DNA of 64,000 nt from Sepiola atlantica. Taxonomy: Eukaryota > Mollusca > Cephalopoda > Sepiida > Sepiolidae. Shown piece by piece: positions 1 to 10,346 of this stretch. Every line of letters starts with the position of its first letter. Position 1 is the stretch's first letter. Where the stretch lies: positions 45,432,913 through 45,496,912 of the forward strand of contig OY744533.1 of the NCBI GenBank assembly GCA_963556195.1, in the 5' to 3' direction. The translations under genes were made by a program, and so were the position numbers. The notes beneath the pieces were generated by a model. It saw only the letters and a program-made list of their open reading frames with translations. It was not told where the DNA came from and searched no databases.

Positions 1-330
1 TAAGGGGGTTCTGTCCCTCTAGATCACTTAGAGATGGGAGAACGTAGATATTCGGCACCTAGAGGATAATATAGAAATTCGGGTACACTTCCATTGTTTT
101 CCCCAGAGAATTTTATATATATGATATAAATTTCATCAAAATAGGATATATTTTAAGTTTTAAAGGAGATCCAGCTCCCTTAGGTTAGGAGGCACTTAGA
201 GATTCAGGACTATTTCCATTGTCTTTCCCCAAAACATTTATACATATGATTTAAATTTCATAAAAAAGGATATATTTGAAGTTTTAAGGGGGTTATTCTG
301 GAACACTTCCATTGTATTTTACATAAGAAT
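1..330. repeat. AT-rich tandem repeat, about 2.5 units of ~122 bp
   Basis: A block beginning near 89 (cacttccattgttttccccag, then an AT-rich stretch and ttaagttttaaaggag) recurs diverged near 209 and starts a third time near 302. I see no coding capacity. It runs off the left edge, so its full extent is unknown. Confidence 0.7.
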
Positions 331-398
331 ATACTTTTAGATTTTATGTAGATTCTCTAACCTTTCTTTCTACACGGAAACATCGCACACACATTGAG

Positions 399-428
<30 letters not shown>
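399..428. repeat. (TA)n microsatellite
   Basis: Uninterrupted TA dinucleotides immediately before a CTAG-ended repeat terminus. Confidence 0.9.
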
Positions 429-433
<5 letters not shown>

Positions 434-437
434 CATA

Positions 438-520
438 CTAGCGGGACCGTGTGGAAATTCCACAGTGTTTTCTACATCAATCTGTATAATTTACTGTTAA
501 TAATATTATCCGGTGGCTAA
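438..520 (-). mobile_element. Helitron-like element 3' end (candidate)
   Basis: Read on the minus strand the block ends in CTAG (438-441) followed by a T-starting flank. A 13-bp palindrome GTGGAAATTCCAC (451-463) lies 9 nt inside that end. A hairpin just inside a terminal CTRR is the Helitron 3' signature. Related ends occur at 33086 and 51327, and the text catcaatctgtataatttac is shared with 33140. The 5' TC end was not found, so the class is an inference. Confidence 0.45.
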
Positions 521-647
521 AAATATGCACATATTTTACTCACAAAAATTTTGCGTGACGGAATGGAAGTATATATATTTATTTATATTACTCGGTTGCC
601 GGGGCAAAAGCTGTCTCTTCACTAAATCTTCTTAAATAGGAGTGTCA

Positions 648-790
648 GATCGTGACACACAAAATAAATAACATACACTCTATCGTATTAATATATAAAT
701 AATAAGAATAAGAATAAGAATAAGAATAAGAATAAGAATAATAATAATAAGAAGAAGAAGAATAATAATAAGAATAAGAAGAAATTTTAA
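648..790. repeat. Short dispersed-repeat end plus (AATAAG)n
   Basis: The phrase gtgacacac followed by ctatcgtattaatatata at 648-698 also ends the repeats at 2056-2090, 51995-52035 and 52285-52315, so it is probably the terminus of one dispersed family. It runs into an (AATAAG)/(AAT)/(AAG) array at 699-785. Confidence 0.6.
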
Positions 791-1225
791 ATATTAAAAA
801 ATAAAATAAATAAATAAATAAATACCGTAAGCCTGAAACCGGCCCATTTGGTAAGCGTTTCCGCTAATGAAACGGGATACCAGAGTTCTATCCTCGGTTG
901 AGTCATAGCAAAGACTAAAACAAACATTGCTAAAACTCTCAGTATTATAAAGTCAGGATCAAGGACAATGAAGCAGTCCTGGGAATAGAGTGGCGCCCTC
1001 CCCTACATCTCGGGTTAGCCGCTAATGTAAAGAGATCCTCTACTGTAATCGGACAATTTATAAAGTCTGAAATTAGCGACCACCTCACCTAAAATAAGCG
1101 AACGCCATTTTTGTTTGACGAATTTGACAATATAACTAAATAAATATTTGAAATAAAAAAAATTAATTTCTCAGATGTTAACTATACAATATCATTGCCC
1201 TTGTCTTATTTTTACGTATCTATTT

Positions 1226-1385
1226 GGTACTTTGTTACATTGGGACCCGGGCTAACTTTGACCCTGACCCTAACTTTAACCCTAACCCCCAATGACCCTG
1301 AACTTTATAGGTAACCCTACCCCCCCTGACCCTAACCCTAACGACGCGGTCAAAGTTAGCGCGGGTCCCAATGTAACAAAGCACC
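1226..1385. mobile_element. MITE-like element with telomere-like interior
   Basis: Arms of 38 bp at 1226-1263 and 1348-1385 are inverted copies with about two mismatches (tttgttacattgggaccc against gggtcccaatgtaacaaa). Between them lies a degenerate CCCTAA/CCCTGA array. I see no reading frame and no unambiguous target-site duplication. The arms define a small non-autonomous element or a mobilised telomeric fragment. Confidence 0.65.
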
Positions 1386-1869
1386 TTCTATTTGTTAGTA
1401 AGTTTACTTTTTGCGATTTATTTATTTGTTTTTATTGCGTTTTCACTCTTTCTCTATTCCCCCCCTCCCTCTCTTACGAACACACACTCTCTCTTTCTTT
1501 CGACCACGCTCTCGGTGTTTCACTGAGAAAAAAAACAAAACAAAACAAACATTGCTTATTGTCCGTTCAAAACATTTAAAAAATAAATACTGGTCCCTTA
1601 CCATCCAAAAATAATAAGTAAATGTTTTAACACTTTAAGATGTGGTGCAAATAAAAAATAAATACTTAGTTCAAACTATCATTGAAAAAAAAAAACATTG
1701 CTTAACGTCCGTTCAAAAAACAACAACAACAAAAAATAATAGACATGCCCTAAAAACGCCAAAATAAAAAACAAAAAATAGTTTTAAGTTTTAAGCAACA
1801 CAAAAAAGTACTTTTTGACCAGGTGATTAAAGAAAATGTATTATTTCTTCACCTTCCGCTCGAAATGTA

Positions 1870-2079
1870 GAAAAAATAATCTTAGCGGTTGGTTGGGATC
1901 GAACTATAAACCAGTCGGGCCAAAGACAAAACTACTACGTCGCTTACAGTTGCGCTAAAGGGTAATAATTAAAATATGATGCAGAAATTAGGCTAATTAA
2001 ATGTTGTTAATAATCTAGGTGCGGCACGCATGCGCAGAGTGTTTGCCGGAAGCGTGACACACGTACGTACACCTTAGCG

Positions 2080-2083
<4 letters not shown>
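1870..2083 (-). mobile_element. tRNA-like SINE/dispersed repeat copy
   Basis: On the minus strand a B-box-like gttcgatccca lies near 1895-1906 and an A-box-like tagcgcaactgtaagcg near 1945-1962, as expected for a tRNA-derived RNA polymerase III promoter. The block from the tRNA-like part through gtgcggcacgcatgcgcag and gccggaagcgtgacacac to cgtattaata is shared in the same order with 52085-52320. It is a second copy of one family and not a tRNA gene: I could not fold a cloverleaf. Confidence 0.6.

Positions 2084-2142
<59 letters not shown>
2084..2142. repeat. (AT)n microsatellite
   Basis: About 59 bp of pure AT directly after the repeat terminus cgtattaat, suggesting that the microsatellite grew from or adjoins the element end. 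Confidence 0.9.
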
Positions 2143-2144
<2 letters not shown>

Positions 2145-2164
2145 TCCCTCTGGTCGCATATTTT

Positions 2165-2455
2165 TGCTAGGCTAAGAGGATATCATGATGAACGAACTGC
2201 ATACACTGCCTCCTGGTAATGACTGGGAGGATGCTATCATGACGAACGACCCTCCACCCACCAGCACCACCTAAAAGTAGGAGTTAATGCCTGGGAGGAT
2301 ATGACAACAGAATAAATAGTGCACTACCCTCCCACATACACACGCACAAAAGGTAATCCTGGAAGAATGGTATCGTGCAGAACAAATGTATACTATACTG
2401 CTCCTCACCCCCATCGAAGAGGAGGTAATGCCTGGGGGGAATTAATTTATTCGAA
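2165..2455 (-). repeat. ~75-bp minisatellite block, locus 1
   Basis: Degenerate tandem units share aggagttaatgcctgggagg followed by a gatgctatcatgac-like segment. The same unit appears in the opposite orientation at 7237-7530 and in this orientation at 33330-33475. Units are strongly diverged, so this is an old array. Confidence 0.6.
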
Positions 2456-2734
2456 ACTTATAAATAAATATGCAAATGAGTAACATCGAGATTTGTTTGA
2501 ATGAGTTGGAGATGCCTATATATACTGTATTTCAATTTATTCTTACATCATTAGAATTAAATAAGCTTAACTTTGTTTTAATGTTAATATAGTTAGGATA
2601 TATCAAAAAAACTTACGCTTTATTTAGATATATATATATATATGTTTCCTCCAAGAAGTTGGAACAAGTTGTTGGAGCAATTAAATTATGTAAATAAGTT
2701 TTGTTTTTTTAAATACTACTGACCTATTTTGTAA

Positions 2735-2850
2735 TCTCTGTATTAATAAAGCCATCAGACACCATCTTGTGTCTGTGTGTTTTTCGCTTATATGTAACTT
2801 TGATAAATATACAGTGAATTATTTTTTATTTACTATTAATCGAATATTTA
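2735..2850 (+). repeat. Dispersed repeat, copy also at 12283-12410
   Basis: The order ctgtattaataaa, a GT-rich patch, tatgtaactttg and ttactattaatcgaatattt is shared with 12283-12410. No coding sequence. The family is unclassified. Confidence 0.5.
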
Positions 2851-2903
2851 TTGTATATTATAATATGTGTACATACATAAAATAATAATAAATTATACAT
2901 ATA

Positions 2904-3167
2904 AATTTTAATGGACACTATGCATATTTATGACCATCCATCGGTACCTTCCGTTTCATGGAAACACTGGAAACTCAACACGTAGGGTTAAAGATATAAA
3001 ATGTGACCGATTCATCAGCCGATGAAATGATAGTGTGATTCACAATGGTAATTCTCTGTCTGGATGATGAACCTGTCACATTTGATATTTTTAACTGTGT
3101 GGATTGACTTTCCAGTGTTTCCGTGAAATGGATGATCATAAATATGTATAGTGTTCATTAAAATAAA
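2904..3167. repeat. Long imperfect hairpin (inverted repeat), family H1
   Basis: The outer arms attttaatggacactatgca and tatagtgttcattaaaat are inverted copies, as are the inner arms ccgtttcatggaaacactgg and ccagtgtttccgtgaaat. A homologous hairpin with the same cggaaacactggaaa stem lies at 59557-59765. The arrangement fits a foldback MITE. A transcript would make a dsRNA of about 100 bp. Confidence 0.75.
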
Positions 3168-3226
3168 ATATGCTCTGGCACAAGTAATGAGCACTATTGT
3201 TATTTCTCCTATAACACTGAATTAAA

Positions 3227-3230
<4 letters not shown>

Positions 3231-3307
<77 letters not shown>
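3231..3307. repeat. (CT)n(AT)n compound microsatellite
   Basis: About 32 bp of CT followed by about 44 bp of AT. The same CT-to-AT compound order is seen at 12811-12860. Confidence 0.9.
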
Positions 3308-3310
<3 letters not shown>

Positions 3311-3426
3311 GTCTAGACTTGTATAGACAATATATATTTTCCTATATATATTCCTTGATAAGACATCCCAAATTATTCAAATTACAAGCTCAGTGAAAAT
3401 TGTGTTACAACTTTCAGAGCATATAT

Positions 3427-3748
3427 TGTGATTGTTTATATTCGAATGACCAATAAAATTCAGTGTTTAATCAAATCATTTATTTTTATTTTTTCCATGG
3501 CAGAATTGCGTGTGGTCTGACAATTGTTTTTCAACGAATGAAATGCAGCCATTAATTTCATTTTCTCGCTGTTCGTCAGAGACCTATATGCCTTTCATTT
3601 AGGTCTCTGGCGAACAGCAAGAAAATGAGATTAATGGCTGCATTTTATTCGTTGAGAAACAATTGTCAGACCACACGCAATTCTGCCATGGAAAAGTAAA
3701 AATAAATGATTTGATTAGACTGAATTTTTGGTCACTGGAATATAAACA

Positions 3749-3755
<7 letters not shown>
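3427..3755. repeat. Long near-perfect hairpin (inverted repeat), family H2
   Basis: Arms of about 160 bp meet near 3590. For example gtgattgtttatatt at the left pairs with aatataaacaatcac at the right, and ccatggcagaattgcgtgtg pairs with cacacgcaattctgccatgg. The right end abuts (AT)n. A single diverged arm of this family is present at 50625-50800, showing a dispersed element and not a local accident. There is no open reading frame. Confidence 0.8.

Positions 3756-3816
<61 letters not shown>
3755..3816. repeat. (AT)n microsatellite
   Basis: Pure AT tract bordering the right arm of the hairpin. Confidence 0.9.
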
Positions 3817-3818
<2 letters not shown>

Positions 3819-4259
3819 TAATTAAACAAGTTCAAATGTATTTATAAAATGAACTTAAAGCCAATATTTTTTCAAAAGTGCTCCATACTGAGTAGAACTT
3901 TATTAATATTTCTTATATAAACATTTAGTTTAGCTTACGTAACTATAGTTTCATTTCAGTGATTATGATTTCCGAGATTTCGTAATCGCAACTATTCATA
4001 GAATTATCATAGAAATCAGTCTGACAGTGGCTTTGTTGCTGTCGGGTTGACATATTGTTCTGTTCAGTTCTAGGAAGTCCACCCTTCCAGGCTTTATCTT
4101 CTCTCTGAGAAGGGTTGATTTATTGCCAATCGCCTGAGAATGCCGACAGGGCTGATTAGGTATTTTTTGTAGGCCAGAATGCGTTTATCCTAGTACGCTG
4201 GCTTCTTATGTAAGCTAAACGACTAAATGTTTATAAAATAAACATATATATAATTAACA

Positions 4260-4268
4260 CACACTCGT

Positions 4269-4362
<94 letters not shown>
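4260..4362. repeat. (AC)n(AT)n compound microsatellite
   Basis: A short AC tract followed by about 75 bp of AT. The flanks on both sides show no recognisable gene. Confidence 0.9.
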
Positions 4363-4363
<1 letters not shown>

Positions 4364-4856
4364 TAGTGAACTATAAGCAAACTTTTAGGAAAGGTAAAAC
4401 CTATTGTGAAAAGTCTTCTATTGGATCTTTAACCCTCTGGATTCTATCTATCTTCGCCGCACCTGAAGATGTGTTTTTTGGAGTTTAACTTTGAATCCTT
4501 TCATGTCATTTCTCGTGCCTTTTAACGACCTACCTACCTACAATTCACTTTCTCCGCTGGACTTTTTGACACCGGACTTTTTTGCAATCGGACATTTGCT
4601 TGCATTCGGGCAGAGTTTTGCCTTGTGTTTTTTTCCTCACAATCTTTATTTTACTTTTTCAAATTTTAAATCTTGGCCTTTGCCAACTTATCTATCCCAG
4701 CGATTTCCTCTGATAAGATTTTGATCTTTGAAGAGCCTGGTTTAAGGAAAAAATTAATTTGAATAAATTGCCTTTTTGCAGAATATACCTTTCTCTGAGC
4801 AACTGAATTGAAAAAAGATCTGCCTTTTGCTTTTCTAATTCCTTTTCATCCTTCTA

Positions 4857-4859
<3 letters not shown>

Positions 4860-4945
<86 letters not shown>

Positions 4946-4958
4946 GGGGGGGGGAGTG
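4860..4958. repeat. (AT)n(GA)n plus G-run
   Basis: About 66 bp of AT, about 20 bp of GA and a run of about 10 G. The AT-to-GA order recurs at 8105-8188 and 18823-18898. Confidence 0.9.
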
Positions 4959-5125
4959 ACCTTCCCACAGATCACTGTTTAAAAGTTCACTTTTCTCTTT
5001 ATCTTTGAGTGTTTAAGATCTTGGCGATGATATTGTTTCGTTATTAACAAAAGCTGAATGAATGATGGTTTTAACCACATACTCTTCACATGATTTTCTA
5101 TATTCAACAAATAACGCAAAAGTTG

Positions 5126-5695
5126 GAAAAAGAAAGAGTCTACTTGATGACGGCTTCCAGATTTTTCAATTGAAAACTGACAAGCCGTGTGTATCAAAAA
5201 ACAGTCTCTCATCATTTTCGACAGCTTACATCTTTGTGCAATTTTTAATTTCACTAATTTAATTTTAATTAAAACTATTTAAAAAGTTTTTTTCGAACAA
5301 AAACAAACACTATAATTATACAAGAATAGTAAATAAACTATTAAAAAATATTTTCAAAAACTATTTAAAAAATATATTCAAATCGAAAAGAAAACATTCC
5401 AATTATAAAATAAGTTTGATTTTATTATTCGTAATAAAAAAAACGTTCTAATTATAAAAAAAGGTTTATTTGATTATTTGTAATTAAAAATGTTAAAAAT
5501 TTCTAATTATAAAAACCAGTTTGATTTTCTTATTTGTTAATAATTTAAAAAATGGTTAACACGAATTATTAATTGCCCCCCTCCCCCCCCCAAAAAAAAA
5601 TACATCCTACCTAAAATATAATGGGTAATAGTTTTTCGGTAAACACCACTATCCTTTTTCTGATTTTAAAACCGGAAGCCATCATCAAGTAGACT
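5126..5695. repeat. Inverted repeat around AT-rich tandem units
   Basis: The arms agtctacttgatgacggctt (5136-) and the inverted aagccatcatcaagtagact (5676-) bracket an AT-rich interior. Within it a ~65-bp motif containing attataaaa and tttgatt is repeated about three times (5395-5540). I see no gene. Confidence 0.55.
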
Positions 5696-6076
5696 GCTTC
5701 GCTTTTACCCAAAAGTTCACCACAATCTTCATACTCAGGTATTTAAAGTAGCAAGAAACTCGCCAGAGAGTTTAATACTATAAAGTCTGCTGCAATAATG
5801 CACCATAACAGTTCCACTCGAAAGGCTGTCCATTTTCTTCACTTCCTTTATATAACTAGCTGCCCGATATCCGTCATTTTTAGAATTTGTTATAATCGAT
5901 ATCCAATATTGCTATTGAAACCTTAGCACAACATACAGAGAAGGTTTTGCACTACGATTTATGTATCTGATCTTTGATTTAGTTTCGATTCGTGTATGTG
6001 AGTTGCCATTTCTGCTCATATCAAGTTTAACACAAGATTTACATTTTGTGCTTCGAAATTTTTTAGATGCGTTTAC

Positions 6077-6200
6077 ATAATTCGGATTATTCGGAATACT
6101 ATTCTCATCTTTGTTATTATATTCACAACATTTAGACTGATGTAACCTCCAACCATTTTCAGATCCATCAAGTCGAATTTAGGAATCTTTATGCCAAACT
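6077..6200 (-). repeat. tRNA-SINE tail fragment (family S)
   Basis: On the minus strand this matches the tail of the SINE at 6313-6610, with segments like gttacatcngnctaaangtt and a tgagaatagtattcc end. It is strongly diverged and lacks the tRNA head. Confidence 0.5.
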
Positions 6201-6247
6201 CGGTAATCGGTACAGAATTTCAGACTGAACTCTTTAAATTTGTATTT

Positions 6248-6312
6248 GTATTATTCGGAATAATGTCCTCATCTTGGATGTTATTCTCACAACGTCTGCC
6301 GATGTAACGTCC
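6248..6312 (-). repeat. Inverted tail fragment adjoining a SINE
   Basis: About 60 bp matching, in reverse, the tail end at 6570-6610 (gaataacatccaagatgag type). With the neighbouring SINE it forms a structure whose two ends are inverted copies. Confidence 0.55.
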
Positions 6313-6610
6313 ATGGACCTGTGGCGTAATGGATAAAGTGCTAAGTAATAATCAGTTCTCAGTGACAGTCTTTTGGATGTTGATGGTTCAATCCTCAGTA
6401 CAGGCGATACTAAGAATACAATTACGAATTGTTTAAGACTTCTACCAGGTCATGGCTGATGGAACGAGAACAAACTACCCCATGGATTAAATAAAGGGAT
6501 CCATTCGAAATTCCGTACAGATTCACTGAGTTTGACAAGACGAACCTGAGAAAGATTGAGATTACATTGGCCGAAACGTTGTGAGAATAACATCAAAGAT
6601 GAGAACATTA
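6313..6610 (+). mobile_element. tRNA-derived SINE, family S
   Basis: An A-box-like tggcgtaatggataaagtg near 6322 and a B-box-like ggttcaatcctcag near 6387 indicate a tRNA head. The body (aagacttctaccnggtcatggc, ccattcgaaattccgta) and the tail (cgaaacgttgtgagaataac) recur at 44215-44480 (+) and 61495-61765 (-). The tail carries a cctgaaga-stem-gaaac pattern discussed under findings. Non-coding; mobilised by LINE machinery if active. Confidence 0.7.
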
Positions 6611-6659
6611 GTTCAAAGAATTCAAATACAAAATATCAACACTAACTTGAAAAATTCCG

Positions 6660-6815
6660 AAACATAATGAACCCTTTAAAGTTTACAAAGTTTGAATAAA
6701 GAATTCCAAGTTTGAAAAGATACACCTGAAAGATGGTCGGAGGTTACATCGTCCAAAACGTTGGGAATATAACAACCGAGATGAGAATAGTAGTTAGAAT
6801 AATCCAAATAATCTA
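6660..6815 (+). repeat. Family S tail fragment
   Basis: Contains cacctgaaagatggtcggag, gttacatcgtccaaaacgtt and gagatgagaatagtagtt, a third local copy of the SINE tail. Confidence 0.55.
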
Positions 6816-7236
6816 ATCTAATATCTAAAGAAAAGTTGGTCGGATTCTCGACTTTATTAGACCTAAATAGCATTGCATCTACAAAATCAATATTTGATTC
6901 TGAATAGTAATTTCTTCTTGTGCTTTGTGACACCATGTTTGTTAGAAAACTAAAATGTAATTCGTGGTAATTCCTTTCAGAAAATATTTCTTCCTACTCG
7001 GAATATTTTTCGAAGGAAGATATTTTGTTGTTAGCAGAAAATGTCAATTATAATGGTCACCATCTTTTTCGGCAGCAGCAAATGTTACTTATTATTGCAT
7101 TTTCTTTTATCTATTACTAATGGAGATCTGGTATGTATCTGTCTGAAGCCGAAACTACTTATTACTTATATTAATAATATTCTAATCTATTACTAATGGA
7201 GTTTTGTTATCTGCTTGTCTGAAGTAGTTTCTCTTC

Positions 7237-7530
7237 TGTTGTCATGAGACCATCGTCACTGGGAACATACCATCCTCCCAGGCATTAACTCCTTCTTTTG
7301 GGGGTAGTATCTGTTCTGTGGTCATGATACCATCCTTCCATGGATTACACTCTCCTTTTGGGGATGGTATAGTATCTGTTCTGTTGTTATAATATCATTC
7401 TCTCAAGAATTATCTCATCTTTGGGAGGAGAGGAGATGGTAGTGTAGTGCCTATTCTGTTGTCATGAACCCATCCTCCCATGCATTATTCCTTCTTTTGT
7501 GTGCGGGGTAACAGTGTGGTATATATTCGT
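7237..7530 (+). repeat. ~75-bp minisatellite block, locus 2
   Basis: Four degenerate units of ttctgttgtcatgaacccatcc, then cccangcattantccttcttttg and tagtatctgttctg. Opposite orientation to loci 1 (2165) and 3 (33330). Confidence 0.7.
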
Positions 7531-8102
7531 TTGTCATATATACTAGTACATATAATGTAAACTCAAAAATGTTCTTAAAAGTAAAAATTTTATGAAAAGA
7601 AAATTGCTTAATTGCAAAAATAAGTAGGAAAACAGTATTTTTTTTATTAAGAGCATATAAGATCATGCTTCTGTTTGTCTCCACTATAACGGTAGGCAGC
7701 CATTTGCAAAAGTAAGCAGATGCAGGTCAGCAGAAAGTAAAAATTACTCAATCTGCTGCAAATATGAAAGTACTTTACAAAAGCTGTAATTTGTATTGTA
7801 TTTTTTAATTTCATTATTTAGAAAAGTATGGATTAATTTTGTAAGAACTATTTTAAACAAATAATTTGAATATTATGGTATTATTTGGTTTTATACTGAC
7901 TAACATTTGCGCTTCAAAAGTCTGTCTCCATCCTAACAGCTTTCTTAAACAGAAGATGTATTTTCAGGAAAAAATAAACTGAAATAAAATATATTTGTGC
8001 CAATAACATAGGGGAAACTAAAAAAAAATAAGCTAACCTGAATCAAATAGAGATATGTCTGACATATTGCTATTTGGGTATGATTTTGAAAATCTGACTG
8101 AC

Positions 8103-8104
<2 letters not shown>

Positions 8105-8187
<83 letters not shown>

Positions 8188-8188
8188 T
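8105..8188. repeat. (TA)n(GA)n compound microsatellite
   Basis: About 53 bp of TA and about 26 bp of GA. The six-frame readings through it are only Tyr-Ile or Glu-Arg dipeptide runs. Confidence 0.95.
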
Positions 8189-8199
8189 ATATACATACA

Positions 8200-9536
8200 T
8201 ACATATCATTATACATTTCCTAAAAACAAACTTAAACAATTACAAAGAAAACATTTGGGTTTTTATAATGTTTTTACTTTTTTTTTCGCAGTTTAAGAAA
8301 ACATTTGCTGCAAAGATAAAGTTCAGGTAATCATTGAATTTTATTTAAGTCTGACGCATGTTGCTTAATCTTTTAAGTTTAAAAAAACCAAAACCATGTT
8401 CGCTTGTAGAATAGACAGTGTTGGAATATATAACCGATTCTGTTTCTCTTACGACTAACTGATGAAATAAACTCACATGTTGGCTGCCAGCGATGACAAC
8501 AAAAAAAGACACAAAAATAATCTAAAAATGTCCGCCAGCGATTACAAACAAAAAAAAAACGTACACAAACAAGTCAGTTATGAGACTGTATATCTCCACT
8601 TGACAACGTAAGGATGGTCCAAAGTCTTATTTGGGCCTTACTTCTCCATACTGTATGAAATATCTTCGAAGTTATGCCATGGAAACGTTGATAACTCAAA
8701 AACTATTCACATGACCAGGCCGAAAATTTTCATGGTGGTCACTGTTATCAAATAGCATCAGATCCACACATCAAATTTGAAAAGAACTGCCACCATGACT
8801 GAACTTGTCAAAGTCACTGCTATATAAGACGCAGAACTTCATTGGTTATAATATGAGTCAAGTAGTGAGTCTCTACGATGAATACAATCGAAGTTATAGT
8901 CAAAAGTGTGACTTTCCCCTTTTCCGTGATCATTGACTTAGATATATCAAAATTAAATCAGTCCTAAGTTAGACCGATATTTTGATCAAGTTTGGTGACA
9001 ATTGGTCAAGCGATGTGGCTGTATACAAACAAATTCGATCAAAAACAATCTCCTTGGTGGAGCTAAGTATAAACTAAACATGGCCGCAAGTGATTACCAA
9101 AACACAAATAAACCATATACAAAAAATAAACTAAAATGATATTTAGTCATGGGCAACGCTGGATACGTACACCTAGTACATAATACATTCTATATTGTCT
9201 ATCAAGATCTAATGACTTTTCTTCGATGAAAGGTTTTGATAAATAGTTATTTTATGGCCATTTGAAAGAAATATCTGAAAATACAAAGACAGAGCTTTTC
9301 ACATAACATCTTTTGTGGAAGCCGTTAGTTTGAATTGTAACAAGATTTTCGGATCAAAGTTGAAAGTTGTAATCATATTTGGCATTTGAATGATAGGCAA
9401 ATAACTGAATAATATAATTTACAAAGTTTTATATGAGAGCAGAACTTGCGATAACAAAAGCTGAAGTAAAGTAAACAGTGACCAAGTGAGTAATTTGGTT
9501 GTGTCTTTAAAATGGAGATGAAAATGCGTAAATATA
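8200..9536. other. No recognisable gene; diverged short repeats
   Basis: AT-rich DNA. A short motif (gccagcgatgacaac, then a run of aaaaaa and acacaa) occurs near 8488, 8532 and, diverged, 9085. No frame longer than about 90 codons has any recognisable motif. Confidence 0.5.
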
Positions 9537-10061
9537 CAGGGTCTTCAAAAAGTTTTCATCTATTTAAAAATTTTGATAACATCAAACCTATATATCTGAT
9601 AATAACAAAACTTATACACTAGAAAATATATTGAAAAAATGTGGTTTTACACCATCTCATTTTACACCATCTTGTTTTAGCTTTACCGCCATCTTGTTTT
9701 AGCTTTACCACAATCTTGAATGTGTTAAATAATTATTATCATGGCAAAGTGGTGCTTCCTGAGTTTTTCTTGTTGCAGTTCTTAAAAAACGAAGTTTTCC
9801 GAAGAAAAGCACCAACAATTGATCAAGTAAAAGCATTTATTGAAGAAAAAAGTTTGAGAATACGTCCAGAAATTTTGTAAAATGTAATGCAATCATTTGT
9901 GAGCTGTTTTCAGAAAGGTGTTGCAAGTAGAGGACCTTCGGTTTAATGACATACACTTTTTAATATATATTGTTTATTGTGTACAAGTTTTGTTATTACC
10001 AGAAATTCAGTTTCGATGTTATTAAAATTTTTGAATAGATAATGACTTTTTGAAGACCCTG
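9537..10061. mobile_element. Tc1/mariner MITE or deleted transposon
   Basis: Terminal inverted repeats of about 48 bp: the left starts cagggtcttcaaaaagt (9537), and the right ends actttttgaagaccctg (10061). Both are flanked by TA, the superfamily's target duplication. Inside, on the plus strand, a frame from about 9766 to 9946 reads like the C-terminal end of a mariner transposase. It is therefore an internally deleted autonomous element and not a bare MITE. Confidence 0.8.
9766..9946 (+). pseudogene. mariner-type transposase C-terminal remnant
   Basis: The frame includes FLKNEVFRRKAPTIDQ and RIRPEIL, then a stop near 9878 and in-frame NVMQSFVSCFQKG. This layout (F-LKNEV-RRKP-TI--LK--I---, PEIL-NVM-SF--R) is typical of the segment after the third catalytic Asp of mariner-like transposases. 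The DDE core is absent. Too short and interrupted to encode an enzyme. Confidence 0.6.
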
Positions 10062-10090
10062 TATATTTTTAAGAAACTATACTAATAGGA

Positions 10091-10346
10091 TGTACGGCAT
10101 AATCCAGTTGGCACACCGGTTCTTGTTAGATCATCGAAATTAAGCATCATTGAGCCTGGTCAGTACTAGATGGGTGACCATTTGGGAATACTAGGCGCTG
10201 TATGTCATCTGTTTTGATTGGATTATACATGCAGCTGAGGACTACATGTGAATTTGATATTCCCTAGAAACTTTCTCCTTCGGTGGAAGTCGTCTCAGTC
10301 CGCACAGGGCGAATACCACATCAGGTATAACTGAATGGATAAAAAA
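10091..10346 (+). mobile_element. 5S-rRNA-headed SINE, tail type 1
   Basis: The first ~115 bp (10091-10206) align with 5S rRNA: tacggc at the start, gatcatcgaaattaagcatc, gagcctggtcagtacta, gatgggtgaccatttgggaa and tactaggcgctgtatg. The intragenic A box, IE and C box regions of a pol III type 1 promoter fall here. The ~140-bp tail is unlike the tail of the two minus-strand copies and ends in ataaaaaa. A 10-bp target duplication actaatagga flanks it (10081-10090, 10347-10356), fixing both ends. Confidence 0.85.

Noticed and set aside
1292..1614. 95- and 67-codon plus frames
   Set aside because: They overlap the telomere-like element and a low-complexity CT/A-rich region and show no motif.
1870..1970. 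True tRNA gene
   Set aside because: A- and B-box-like strings are present, but I could not fold an acceptor stem or anticodon arm, and the block is a repeated family.
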